This document shows, piece by piece, positions 13,339 to 27,143 of a stretch of 64,000 nucleotides of DNA. The notes beneath the pieces were generated by a model. The model made no database searches, had not been told where the DNA came from, and worked only from the letters and a program-made list of their open reading frames with translations. The position numbers and the translations under genes were made by a program. Each line of letters begins with the position of its first letter. The stretch's first letter is position 1. The DNA comes from Monomorium pharaonis (Eukaryota; Arthropoda; Insecta; Hymenoptera; Formicidae): positions 248,001 through 312,000 of the forward strand of contig NC_050470.1 of assembly GCF_013373865.1 (NCBI RefSeq), in the 5' to 3' direction.

Positions 13339-15048
13339 TATAATCCTACAATCTCTTAACAATTTCGTAATAAGTATACAACAATATACAATGAAAAATA
13401 TAATAAATATACACGTATATCATTGCATAAATAAATATGCTGTTATTCAGAAATTTTTTCTAAAAATAAATACTGCCTTATGAGATGCAAGACCATCTTT
13501 CATGCTATCTGATAAAATTACGAAACATGAATATAACAAAAACGTAAGACTGTTGGTCTGTAGACGTCTGCATTGAAAATATTAACTTTAGAACTAATTG
13601 TTTTCCAGATACCAAGATACCAGCTATGCCCGTGTGCAGCGGAAACTGCGCACGGCAAGATAATAAAAATGCCGCGCCTCTCCGATTTTTATCTCACCTA
13701 AGACGCGAGGTGTCCGCGCGCTAAAAGGCTCGATATATTTTCCGAACAACTTTAAAGCAGGGCGCGCACGCGATCGATGCTCATGGCCGCACGGTTTCTG
13801 TGTAGATGAGGATAGAGACTCAATGGACGTATAAGGAACAAGCGCGATCGCTTCGATCTGGAGCTTCAAGACGAGGTAATAAAATTGTTTGTTTTAACGG
13901 GATAAAAATGCAGAGCTCGAAAACGTGCCTTCTAAAGTGTTGACGATGAGAACGATACCTATCGCACAAGCTGGGATACGCGAGAACGACGTAGCCCAGA
14001 GATAGAGCACGGCGCGAGAGGACCATTCGCCCAACACTGACGTTTGTTGTATCGGATAGGACGGGAAAAGTCAGATCACGAATAAAACAAAACGCGACGT
14101 GGTTGAGTCAAAAATAGACAGAAACAGAGAGAGAGAGAGAGAGGAGGGGGGAGAATAGTGAGAAAAACAGATATACCCAGTAAACGTCAAAGGAGGGGGA
14201 GAGGGGGTGCGAGGGAAAAAGGGCGCGAGAAACAAAATGTTCCTCCCGGTTTTGCGACGAGCTATACAGGGACAGAGCGCGCGCTATCGACGCATCAACG
14301 CGTTTTGAGCTTTTGAGCTTGGAGCTTTTAAAATCTGTCACCGACACACATTAACCGTTACGCACTTCGAGCCCGGTTGCACAATGTGTGAGCGCGGGCT
14401 GCGAGTGCACTGCTTGTTTTCGAGTCGTTGTACCGAATGCAAACGAATGTATGTAGGTACGTATCGTCCCGGTTATCGACACGCGTTGTTCCCGTTGGAC
14501 GCCCTACGTTCGCGGAGGTAGAGCGAATTTGTTGCGCACATGTTGCTCCTTTAAAATTGATCTGACTGTCGACAGTCCGAAAAAATATGAAAAATATGAG
14601 AATGACTGACAATTAGAAAATGAAGAAATTATAATAAACAGATATACGTTTGATACAATAACTTGTATCCCTTCTTCAAATAATATCTAAGTCATTTTCT
14701 TTCGTTCAATTTAAAATTCGAAATAGGAAAAACTATTTAAGAGAAGACTTAAACTTCGTTTTGCTCGACAAAATTTCCCTTCATCCAATTGATAACTGTA
14801 TGTTCGCTTTTTAATTTTTTTTTTTTTTTTTTGAGTTTTGACGGAATTTAAGTGAAATGTTAAAGTTATTTTCTTGTCATCTAAGGTCATAGCGTGTAAT
14901 GAAAATTGGGAGATATCACAGCAGGTATCGCACTGCGTATAATTCGCACCAAAGTATACGTACCTCTATAGTATAGCTTTTTACGCGGCACGATTTATGA
15001 AGACTTCAGCACGATGGGTGGCGACTGGGCGCGGAACGGCCCTCAAAA

Positions 15049-15166
15049 TTGATTAATGAACGAGCTGGCCGATCGATTCGATTAAACCAGTGTAAACGAA
15101 AGGGGCGACCGATAAATATCTGCCGATATAAACGTCGACGTTACGTCGTGACTTTTCCATAAATCA
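15049..15166. promoter_or_regulatory. Candidate enhancer with two Exd-Hox type sites
   Basis: TGATTAATGA at 15050-15059 on the plus strand and TGATTTATGG on the minus strand at 15157-15166 match the composite Extradenticle-Hox consensus TGATNNATNN. They sit in a compact CpG-richer block (about 14990-15240) flanked by AT-rich DNA. Function is inferred from motifs only. Confidence 0.3.
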
Positions 15167-15849
15167 AAATCTGGCCGCGTATGTGCCGCGTAAACGTGCC
15201 AACGTGCCTAACAATAACAATCTCTGTAGTCAGATCGGGCACAACCACGATAATTGACGCGAACGCGTGACACAATCGTTGAAAAAAAACCATCGTCGCT
15301 GGCGTAGCGCGTTATTACGTCCTATAATATTAAGCGTCGCCTAATTAACCATAAATTACAAAGGCTGTCACTTGTTAAAAATAAATACTTTGGGGACACG
15401 TGAACGAAACAATTGCAGATTGGATCACTTGTATTAAATTGAGAAATTTGTAATTAATACCCGTCGTTAACCTAACGGTTAATTAATAATTATATAGCGT
15501 GTAAAGAGTGAATAAAATTGAAATAACTTATATAAACAATGATTTTGTGACACGTATAATTTATTTAAGAGTTATTATAATTGCACAAGGTGCATTTAAA
15601 CATTGGCATAGATCAAAAGTAAATAATCGCGCAATACACATGCAATTTTTCTAAGACACTCCTGTGTCGCACACCTCAAAGACAGATGATACGTACATAT
15701 ATGTGTGTAAGAAATTATACGCCCATTTTACACACGCACGTGCGTGTGTGTGTAAAAATCTATGTACAACTTATTCGTTCTACGTATACACACACACACA
15801 TACAACAGCAGTTCCTACGTAGAACGAATAAGTGAGTGAACAAGAGGCT

Positions 15850-15854
<5 letters not shown>

Positions 15855-15910
<56 letters not shown>
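15855..15910. repeat. (GA)n microsatellite
   Basis: 28 uninterrupted AG units. Confidence 0.95.
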
Positions 15911-15913
<3 letters not shown>

Positions 15914-18900
15914 ATGCGAGTATATCTGCGTAGTAAGGCTGCCACTGACAGCCCTGTCTTCACAGGCAAATTTCACTTTTTGTCAACGAACGGATCGTTT
16001 GAAAGGAACGAATATTGGATTCGGTTATTACTTCTTCGACCTTCGTCCGATTCTATACCTCTTCTCGATCTATCTCCGCGTAACAAACTGTACAAAATCG
16101 ATATTCCGTTCCACACGATCGTATACATATATGTAAAATCATTTCCTTTATCATGAAAAGTATTTATAATATACACTTAGCACATTGAAAAAAAATTTAT
16201 AATAAAAATCCTTTATAAAATGCACGAAGAAATGTAACGTTATGACTAGAAAGGATGTGAGAATCACTGTTGCAATATATACGGAAACTAAGCTGTATTC
16301 TATCAAAATATCCGAAAACGATCTTCTTTCATTCAAAAATGATGAAAGAAAATGGAGCTGAGTTAAAGTTTGATAAAAAAATTCGATATTGCGAGATACT
16401 ACGAGCGGTAACAATATACTTTATGAAATTCTCGATAAAGGTAACACATGACAAAGCAGAAATGCGAAACGTGAAAAAAGAAAGTGGAAAATATGTTAAT
16501 TAATGACGGCTGGCATATGACTATTTATTTATTTATATTGTGCGTAACGCACGTTAACTCATTCGATTAATTACATTTTGCCATTTATCGAAGAATGCAT
16601 CCACGCAGATGGCTGATGTAATTGTGAATCACATGTATGAAGCATAAGTTTATTCATTTGTCGACTACAATATGTAACACACAATATAATGCACTGTGTT
16701 ATAAATTTTCCCTACAATTATATTTACATTAACGGCGTGCAGTCGAAAAAGCTCGAATAGAGCATGACATATATGAGTTTTGTAATGGAATTTAGTTGAG
16801 TTTATTACACGCAACTCACGGGGTTGTTTCAAAATCAGTGTCTATTAATATGACTGCATATACAATATATATCGTGTTGGATTTCAAAACAAATATTTTC
16901 GTCCGATGCAACACGTGATTTAACAATTATTCGCTCACTAATAATCTGATCTGCTTATTTGAAAACGGCCATTTATTAAATTTAATTAAACTTATTAATA
17001 CGAGTAATGAAAGATTATTATAAAAGGAAAATTAGTTAATGTCTCATAATTCATAAATTATAACGAATATTTTATCACGTTCGATGCTTTACATCTATGC
17101 TATATAAAAATTATATTATAAACTGATTGTCGTATAATGAAATAATTAGAGGAGGATTTCATTATATTCATAGCAATCTGGCTCGAGTAAGTAGAACTAG
17201 TTATAGACTCCATTATTATTCTTGATAAATTGCCAATTTTGTTTGGGCCGCGCCTTTCGAAATTTCATGATTGATACACCAGGCTCTTCGAGAAAAAGGA
17301 AAAGAGAAAAACCCAGAGATGTGAGACGAAAACAGATTAGTTAATATCATAACGGAGTTCCTTACTTTAATACCGCTATGAGATAAATGGTACGATAAGC
17401 AGGCGTTGAGGTTGAAAGAAGAAAGGGCACAATTACTTGAGCGATTTATCATAAAAATCTAAGTGGCGTTACGCGATATAATGTATCTTATTAAATTAAT
17501 AAATTGCGTTCTTCATAACTGCAAGCTTCGATATTTTGTTTCTTCATTCTTTATTCCACATCATCGATGAAATAATTTTTTTTATACCGAATTAAAGTAT
17601 AGATTTGAATACGGATGTGAATGTACGATAAATCTTGACTTATAATCCATCTATATTATAAACAAGCAGAACATGTTGCGATAATGTCGTTAAAAATAAC
17701 GTTAAAATTAATGTGACTGATCGAAACTTTTAATAATTATTTGGAAAATATTTTGATTCCATTTTTATGTAAACGGTGATTTTTTGTTCTGCTTGTCGTT
17801 GTATATTAGAACAAAGTAAAATTAGATTAAATACAGCTTAAGGATTTGCCGTCGTCGTAAATTATTGAAAAATCAATTAGATTTTAAAAGTGTCTAAATT
17901 GAATTGTATTCTATAAAAGGAATCATTAAATCTTTAATAGAAATTACATTGTCACGTAATATCGCGCGCATCGTCATTTCGTTTATCTCATCGTTATTAC
18001 TTTCAAGCGAACATCGGCGGAATTGTCCGGAATTGACAACAATCATACAACAATAGAAACTCCGTCATTTTAATGTTAGTCCGACAACGCGTTATGACGA
18101 GGGGACGGTCAACAACCACGTGAGAGTGAAGTAGTAAAGCGGGAGTAGTGGAACGTATATAGATGGTGAACAGTCGAAGTAGCGTAAGGGAGAGTATAGA
18201 GTCAAAGGGAGGGACGGACGGACCGACAGCAGAGCGGCAGCGAGGTGTTAGTTTCCTGGTCGGATATTAGCTGTCACGCGGCTCACTGGACAGGACACAC
18301 CAGACGTATACACAGAGAGGACACGGTGTAAAGGTAGCACCAACGCCCTAAGTACGCCGGACAAGTCCGGCATTGGAAGCTTGCCACATTTATGTATAGA
18401 AAAATCTGATCGCGCGCCGACGAGAAGCCAGATCACTCGCGGCATTTCGACGGGGGTTTGCTCGCGGATATAAACCGGGGCCTATCGTCGTGTTACCGCC
18501 CCCTTTCGCCCCCGTCGCGCGTTCCCGCGTTCTCGTTCCTTCTTATGGGAGGGAAAACGAATCTGCGAGCATGTCAGATTGATCGGCCGATATAAGCAAG
18601 AAACTTCACCAAAACACGCCGAGATATCCGGGACATAAATAACAAACGGGGATACCAAGTCTCATTCTTTCCCGAAGCTTTTCTCTTGCTGACATCCTCG
18701 TCGGTATTATGCGATTATCTCGCTTGAAATTTCGCTCTTACATTGCGATGTGTATTCTTCATGCCAATAAGGAACTGAATTTTGGGACAATTTCCCGTTT
18801 GACTTGAAACAACCGAGTAATATTATGAAATTATATCGACCTTTTCACAGTATTTGCGATTTCGTATTTTGTACGCTGCTTGAAATGCGATAATTTTTTA

Positions 18901-19394
18901 TTATTGAATCATTTAACAATTGTTCTGCATACATTGTCCGTTTACTTTCTGTAATCTACCATTTTTAACGTGCAGTCGCTGGTAATAGATTATAATTTAA
19001 TTATATCAATGAATTCATAATTAATATTTGCACGACGATCCATTCCGCTGTAATTGGCAATCAGTTTTCCGGAATTAGCGGACGGTCGATACTCATGGTG
19101 GAGAGAGGTACAAAGCGCTGATTTTCTTTATACATATAAATCGTAATGAATGTCATTTCCATTTAAAAGTGGGACGTATCGTATTTTTACTTCCAATGAC
19201 TTATATCACCGTTTCATCCAACGTTGTCCACACACATAAACATATTAATTATTCGAAAAATGCTGAAAGAGGCAATTTGTCCTTTGTCACGTAGGTAATT
19301 GTGATATAATTTACAATAAGGATCGATGGGTGAAAACACGAGCGACAGCCATAAGCCAAGTAGCCGTGTTGCGGCCTAAACTCTCTCGCTCGCA

Positions 19395-19430
<36 letters not shown>

Positions 19431-19436
19431 GAGCGA
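19395..19436. repeat. (AAGC)n microsatellite
   Basis: Nine AAGC units followed by diverged GAGC units. Confidence 0.9.
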
Positions 19437-22400
19437 GTGAGCAAGTAACGCTCAAAGTGTCTTCCAATTTAACGGGCGTCCGGGATGGCTTGATGAGCGC
19501 GTATCCGGGGTATCGTTGATCCGCTACCGAATATCTCCATATACGTGTAAACCTGTGGCCTATGTTGTAGTCAAGGTGCGGCATACGTGATGCAATGCAG
19601 CCGAGATCGTCACCGGAATACCAAACTACCAGCCCTTTCCCTCCCTCCTCCCTCGCTCCCATAGCCTTTACCATCCATACTCGGCGCACGGAATCGTCGT
19701 CTTCCTCACCCGTTCTCTCTCCCCCCCTCCCCTCCCCTTCGCCCGTCGACAGGGAGGGCGCGTCCAAACGGAGCCCTCGCATCATTCTCATGTTGGGGCG
19801 CGTGCGTGTGCTACTCATCCCCCGTGTACACGTCGTACGCTTATGTACGGCGAAACTTATTGCCGCTCGCACACGGGAGTTTACATCCTGAATCTACAAA
19901 ATGCAACTTCAATATCAATACTAGAATCTAGAGTCGCGTCACGCTTTCTACGGAATTACAGGTTTTACAGTCCCTGTTTTTTCCCCGAGAGGGAGAGGGA
20001 CGGGACGGGGATAGAGACTGACCCGCGAAGCTTGACACATATTCCCGTTTTGAGTTCAGTAAATTTTGCTACTACATATATGCACCGTGAACATACACCG
20101 TGTCCTGAAATGCGAGAATGAGATTTAGAGCCAGATATCTCGGTGACCCCTCGGAGAGTCGACCGTGTTAAATCCGTCTCTATTTCATTTCGACGTATGC
20201 AAATATAGCTACATCCATACACGGCACAAATACAGATTACGTAACGTTAACGTAACGAAAGCAGCTACTTAGAACGCAAAGCGGCTATGCGTAAATGCCT
20301 AGAGTACAGTATTATGATAAGATTTTCCGGAAGAGGATCACGATGAGATTTGATAATATGCATTACCGTAAAATTATGTTTGACATATGCATTTGCTTAA
20401 TCCATTATTTATTTGTAGAAATTCATAATTTTTAATCCGACATAATTTTCATTCTAGGTTGTTAAAATCAGTAACATGATTTATTAAATAACATGCGTTA
20501 ATACCGGGTATTAATATTAGAAGAGCAAAATGTCTTTTACGTTGTAATTCAAAACAGGGGAAGAACGATTAAAGAAATCTTTATTTTACGTCAAAGAAGT
20601 TTGGAAATTTGTTTAGATTGCTACGCAAAACGAGGATAAAAGTAAGTCGAAACATATAACTTTTGCAGACAAAAATATTATTTTAATCTTTTAAAAAGAG
20701 CTTAGAGTAATTGCTTTTACAATAATTGCTTAACGGTTACTCGGCTTAACGGTGACGGCGTTGCAGACATTACAGCGGCAAACCATTGAACCTCTGACAT
20801 TCGTGAATATGTTCCTGATTATCTGGAATGTCATTGATTATCTGGCAGGTCGCCATTATCTTGGTGGAAGTAATACTTCTACTGTTGTTTCTTGTGAATT
20901 GCTTTTATATAATTTTAAAAGAAAGAATCCAATAAGAGATTAAATTTACAAAGTTCTCTAATGTCAAATAAAGACACTTCCGCTTTTGTAAATTGCATTT
21001 TTTATTTTAAAATGATTATTAACTTTTCGCTATTATAGTTTTGTAATATATTTCGATATATTATTCCATAATACTCTATACATTCCGAGTTGTGTTGTCG
21101 CATCGTTTTTTATTCATATTATTTCAAATACATTTTTTATCCGCTGTCTACACACATTTTCTATCGAGTTTGATCTCTTTTATTTGTGCTTTTCGCATCG
21201 GTTTTCATTATTAGCGAGTACGATAACATCGTATCTCTTGAGAATGATTTAATTTTTGTCTCAACTCGCCTTAGCGTTGTAAAAGCCTTAAAAGAATTAC
21301 GGTCTGTCGCGTTTAAAGGAAAGCTGAGTCTGAGAAATCTGCGGGATCGGATATCATCGAGTAGAGTCACGAATGTCCCGCGCCGTTCGAATTTTTGAAG
21401 GACGAAAAGATGAGATTTAGCTAACTCGGCGAAATCTATGTCTCGATAAGAAATGTCAGAATTACTGTACTCGATCTAGTTATCGCTGTGAACACTGACG
21501 GCATTATATTTATCAGAGCGCGCATGATGGCACATTTCAATGCGTATCGGACATATTTGAGCTTGCTATCAATCGAATTACTTACGTGATCGTCTGTTCC
21601 AGTAACTATAATTATTATCACATTTAATATCATGCATAGTCTACAAAATTTTCATCTAATGCATCATAAAGCATTCTCAGACATATCACCCTCATAGAAA
21701 TTCAATATTGATGAATATCAAAAGCATTAACAACATTGCTTTTAATACTCAAATTAAGTAATCACTGACCAATTCAATACCGCCAATTTAATAGTATTAA
21801 ATTTAATGTTTATAAGGACGGGGCATGTGTGTAAATGGAGTGAATTTCACAAAATACAATTCCAGAAAGCTTAGATACAGCTAACATCAGAGAGCAATGT
21901 AAAAAAGATTGTTTTTCGTGTTTGTATGTACGTTCATTATTTTCATTCCGTGTACTTTCATCGATCTGTCGCATCACCCATCGTACTGATCGAAAGGACT
22001 CAGCGCGCTCGGATTTTTACGGAAATAAATGAACTTCGGTTGGAGGACGTGCTGACAGAGGCGTTGCCGCCGCCGTGGGTTAGCGTTAGCAGAGTGAAAC
22101 GGGTCTAAAATACACGAACGTACGGGAGCGTTGCGGATATAAGCAAGCCGTAACGGTTACCAACCTACTCGTTCAGGGGCTACCTATCTATCCTACATAC
22201 CAAAGAGAGAAAGAGAGGAAGAGCGCCACGGTCTGGAGTAAGGGATGGTCGGTGGTGAGCTCGAAGGTTGCAGAGATGACTGCGGGGTTGGGGTTGGACG
22301 TGATCTTTCATAGCTGCTTGATTGGCCCAGCACGCGGGCAAATGTATTGTCCTCGCTGCGGACGCCGGCGGTTCGTCTTGAGATGGCAAAATATTTAAGG

Positions 22401-25400
22401 CCACGTTAAACTGGCAACAATAAAAGGAGACACGTTGATGAAATCAAGATCGCAGGAAAGTTGTGCGCCCGGCCGACCCTGCACGTTCACGCTTAGCTCG
22501 AGAGAAGCGCTACGGAGGAGTTCGGGGGAGGCAAAAAAAGAGATGGTTAGAACAGCCGAGTTAGCTCCCATGTCGTTATGTCCAATAACTAATAAGGCAA
22601 CGTAGAGATAAGGCAATGCTGTAATTGTTGTAAAATTACGTTGAACGTGGATGAAATAGCCTAGTACGAAAAACATTCTCACGCATTCTTAACGAAAAGA
22701 AAGCAATTTCTCGTGACAATAACTATAAATACTATTTTCACACACATTTAATAGGTATACTACAAAAATATACCAATAATGTAACACTTTTTGGAGAATA
22801 TCTTTATTAACACACTAACGATACAATGCCGCTGACAAGCGAAAAAATCAGGGTGCAACTTGGCTCCAATATTCGAGAAGATTGTTTCGTTTGGCGTAAC
22901 TCTGCCGGCTTTCCGACCTCCTGAAAATTACAAGTAATCACACCGAGTTCGGAACGTACGATCGACACACGAGCCGTGCAAATATCATCCGGTATCACGA
23001 AGTACCTGGTCGCCACGGATTGTATCGGAGACATTGAGAGCCAGGAGGGGCAGGGAGGAGTGAACGGCGAGACTTCTCGAAGGAGAAACGACTGGAGTCA
23101 TGACTTTGCTCGTAAATATTAGGCGTCCTATCGTTGATTGGGATGTGAATCTTCAGCGTAGCTCTAGGTATGTCTACCTATATATGTTCACCGATAAATA
23201 CGTACGTAGTATGTGTTAAGCTAGTGACTTATCTTTTCCAATCAACGTATCGATTACCGCGTTGCGTCTTCATCTTAATTGATTCAGAGGGATCGGGAAA
23301 CGGGCATTCCAGTTCTCATGAATCCTTGACGCTCTTTCTTATACCTCTTCATTTCCTCTTCCCTCTCCTCCATAGTTCCATACCAAGCATCACGACGCTT
23401 CCTTACGTACCTTCTTTCATTTCTGACCTCTTTGATACACTTCGACCATGGGATCGTCAAGAGAATGAACGAGAACAGGAACCGTCTTTTTAGTTCGCTT
23501 CCTAAACTTTTATTTCTTGGAGAAACCGAAGGAAGAGTTCAAGTTGCCGTAAAATCGGAAGGAACGGAAACGGGTCATGGAATGTCGCGTTACGAATCTG
23601 CAATTCAGTAGAGGAGAGTTATCCCAAGGGCAACATTGTCATCGAAGACTGATAACAAATAAATGAGACAGAGAGTAAGAAATTATGTATTAATTATATT
23701 CTTCAGATAAAAGTAATAATATTGCGATTTTCACGTAGCTTGTTCAATTTTGCATCAGCAACTTTCGTAATATCAGTTATATTCTATACATAAAGAGATT
23801 ATATTTCTTTTACTTTAGAAATCACATCGCGGCACCGTTTCATTGAAAAACTTGGTTGTTTCCACTGTTTGAGAAATAATTTAATTTCTTTCACCGAAGT
23901 TATATTCAACAAATCTAACTTGACGTAAAAAATTTCATATCTTAATTAAATGTGCGATAGCACCTGTAACTGCACCTGTAACTGAAATAATTATCAATCG
24001 TTTTAGGTAACATAGAGAGCAACCGTAGACGAGATATTTTACGCAAGCATCAACCAAGCATAGATATTTTCATCATCTTTGCACGGCGCGCGCAACTTGC
24101 CTCGTTATCCCGAAACGAATTCATTTCAATCGGCCGAACTGCCGGCACCATTAACAGCGCATCAGCCGGTTCTCCGTAGGACTGGGGGACTTGTCAAAAA
24201 CGCTTATCTTCTCATTCCCGACATTTTATTTCCATTGGTGTCCACCGGTTTACGGGTACGTGCGCGAGTGTGTACGATGTCGAGAGACCGACGCGACGCG
24301 ACGGGGGAATTTAAACAGTTTCTCCTCAACGGTGCAAACCTAATGACGTACGTGCTCGTTCGCTCGGCCCACTCCCGGTTACCTACTCCTTCCCCTCGTT
24401 GCTAACCACGACCGCTCCTCTCCTTCGACATTCACCCTTTTCTATCCTCCCTACGTCTCCCCGCCCCCATCGCGAACCCTTCTAAAACCTCCCTGCAACT
24501 GCAGAACTTAACACGCGTACCTAGTTTCGCAAGCGTAACAAGAAGTAACAGCTGCAGCGAGTCCGTGGCAGCCACCGACGATATATCCGAGAGATCGAGC
24601 AGACGAAAGTAATTATGTGGAATACATCGAACGCAATCTCCGTTCCCGGTGCCCGTGCCGCGAATGCGCCCGTTCATCCACCCCGGGATTCTTGCGTATA
24701 CGAAGAAAGTTTTGATTTATCGTTTCGCGTCGGGCGTATTACATTCTTCTTTTGACACAATAGCTGAAATCAATGGCCGTTGCATACATGCATGTCAAAC
24801 AAATTATAAAATTATTCTATAAGTAGCGATAAACTTATTGCTATTATTCTTACTTACATACATACGTATAGATGTGTATAAATTGCTTGACTGTACTTTG
24901 CCAGGTACATATCAAAAGAATAATAGCAAAGTGGACAATGTAATTACATCTACGTAAGTCGTATCAGAAAAGAATGGTGATTGATCGTTTGTTATGCTTA
25001 ATATCATAACTTCCGGTGGTATATTGCCCAATTTCAAGATGATGGAAGAGTTACTTATTATTTTGTTCCCTTTCTTATAACATTTTAGCATGGAAGTATC
25101 AGAAAAGTCATACACCGTTATAATAGACACATTTCTAGAAAAAAAGGAATTTTTTTTTTTTTACTGATTGTAATAAATAATTAATATGAACGTATACACT
25201 TGGTATTTATATATAAGTTCGACAACCATTTTATTTTATTTATACATATAGTCCATTCCCGTTACCACATCACAAACAAGAACTAAAAGTACTGAAAACC
25301 GCAGCAATAATTAAAACAATTGTTCACAGCATACTTAATCCCGTCCAAGAGTTTTCAATTTTAATCGCATGCGACGTATTGTTACAGAACGCGCGGTACA

Positions 25401-27111
25401 ACAAGCAACAACAAATCAGGGGGATTTAAAACACATCGTATTTATCGCTTTATTTGTACATAATATAGATAAGTAATTAATATGAATAATAATTACATAT
25501 GGTTGTATTTAATATTTTCGTGTCGAACTACGCTTGTGTATCGCGCAACGCAATCACGATAATTGATCCCAATTTAATCCATCATCGTCACGCATCTATC
25601 GTAACACCTCTGTACTTGTCACGTAGCTAATCTCCTCTCTTCCCGCCTGTTTCAATCTATCCTATAAATCGCACTTTTCCGTGAATCTTATCAGAATGTA
25701 AATAGCGGTGTTGGAGAGGTGCGCGAATCCAAGTTACGGACGCTGGAAGCCGCCTGATGAAAGCGTTGAATGAAACAAGTTTGCTTTTGTCCGACAATTA
25801 CGCCGAAACAATGAGGTAGCCCACCCCACGAACGAGGGTGGCTACCCTGTTCGGCAGCTGCCACCTCTTATGCTCTCCTCTGTAGCCGCAGTCGAACGAT
25901 CACAACCACAAGCATCACCGACAGCACTAACACCGACCACCGCCGATGCCAAACTAATATCAAACTCTTCGAAAAGAAAAGGTAGCATGGAACGATGGGA
26001 TGGGGTGAGGTAGGCGAAGATCTCTCCACCTTCCGCGTTCGCAGTTATGTCTGTGTATGGAGAGAAAAGATTTAGATCGAGGTATATACGCGCGTTACAC
26101 GTGTATGGGCGTCCATTAATGTACATGACATATAGATGCTAAGTAGAACACCGACGGCGAGGATCGCACGAGTGTGCCGCCTAATAGCTACGATCGAGCA
26201 TGTGTCGGTATTCACACAAGCGTGCACAAAACGGAACCCGGATGCCGATGCCGATGCCGTGCCGGTTGAGAATATAGAGATTGGAAAAGAGATCGAGATA
26301 GGAGACGATGGAGTGGGATAGACCACTACGGAGTCTGGAAGTAAAGCAGAAGGAGAGGATGTTCTCCGCGGCAAATAATTGATTGTATTAGGTGAGTTAG
26401 TATTCCGCTCGTGGATTGCGTGGTCAAAGTCTTACCGTGTAAAGCTCTAGGCTTCCGGCGGCGTATATATCGTAGTATATGTGTATATAGCACTGTATCT
26501 ATGTATATGTATGTAATACACATACAAACACACACATAATGAAATCATACATAGAAATATAAGAAATCAGTATAAATGTAATTGATTCAAATTATAGTTG
26601 CAAAACATTATACAGCTGATTCGCTAAATACATCTTATACCTATTTCGACGAGAAATGCTTCGAAAATACTTGGATGCTGCAGCCGCATAAAATTCAAAC
26701 TGGCACATCGACGTTCGAATATTTAGTGAAGCCTGTCGGTTTCAAAGACACCATCTTTTTCATTGGCTTCAGTTGGTAATTGAATCGTAACCCAAATCTC
26801 GGGATAGACCAACGAATCGGTTGTTATGGCATCGCAACTCATTGGATGGATGAGAGCGCGAGACAGGAATGGAGAAAATCTTGGACAGATGTAAAAAGAA
26901 AGCGAGAGAAAAAGAAAGAGAGCGTAAGAGAACATAAGCGGGAGAGAGTTAGAGGGAGAGAAGCGATTCGATCGATCAGGTCGCAACTTTCATAGGAACT
27001 GGCAGAAGATTTCGAAGACGAGGAGGCAGTGGCGGACGACGTCAGGGAGGAAAAAAAGGAAAGAGAGAAAGAGAGAGAAGGCGAAAGGAGGCGGTAGCGA
27101 GGAAAAGGAGC

Positions 27112-27113
<2 letters not shown>

Positions 27114-27143
<30 letters not shown>
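27114..27143. repeat. (GA)n microsatellite
   Basis: 15 GA units at the end of a purine-rich stretch that starts near 26860. Confidence 0.9.

Larger units (their letters stand above)
10476..18000. other. Gene-free stretch B
   Basis: AT-rich DNA alternating with CpG-rich islands at about 12420-13370, 13620-14610 and 14960-15330. Open frames are short (under about 115 codons) and without recognisable domains. The Exd-Hox type motif pair lies in the third island. Confidence 0.6.

Noticed and set aside
18121..18330. TATATAG followed by ACAGTCG as a core promoter
   Set aside because: The TATA-like site is only about 16 bp from the putative initiator, not the usual 25-30 bp; kept only as part of a candidate island.
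19249..19872. 207-codon minus-strand frame
   Set aside because: Contains a Leu/Ala/Cys run from the AAGC microsatellite and no domain; composition changes abruptly along its length.
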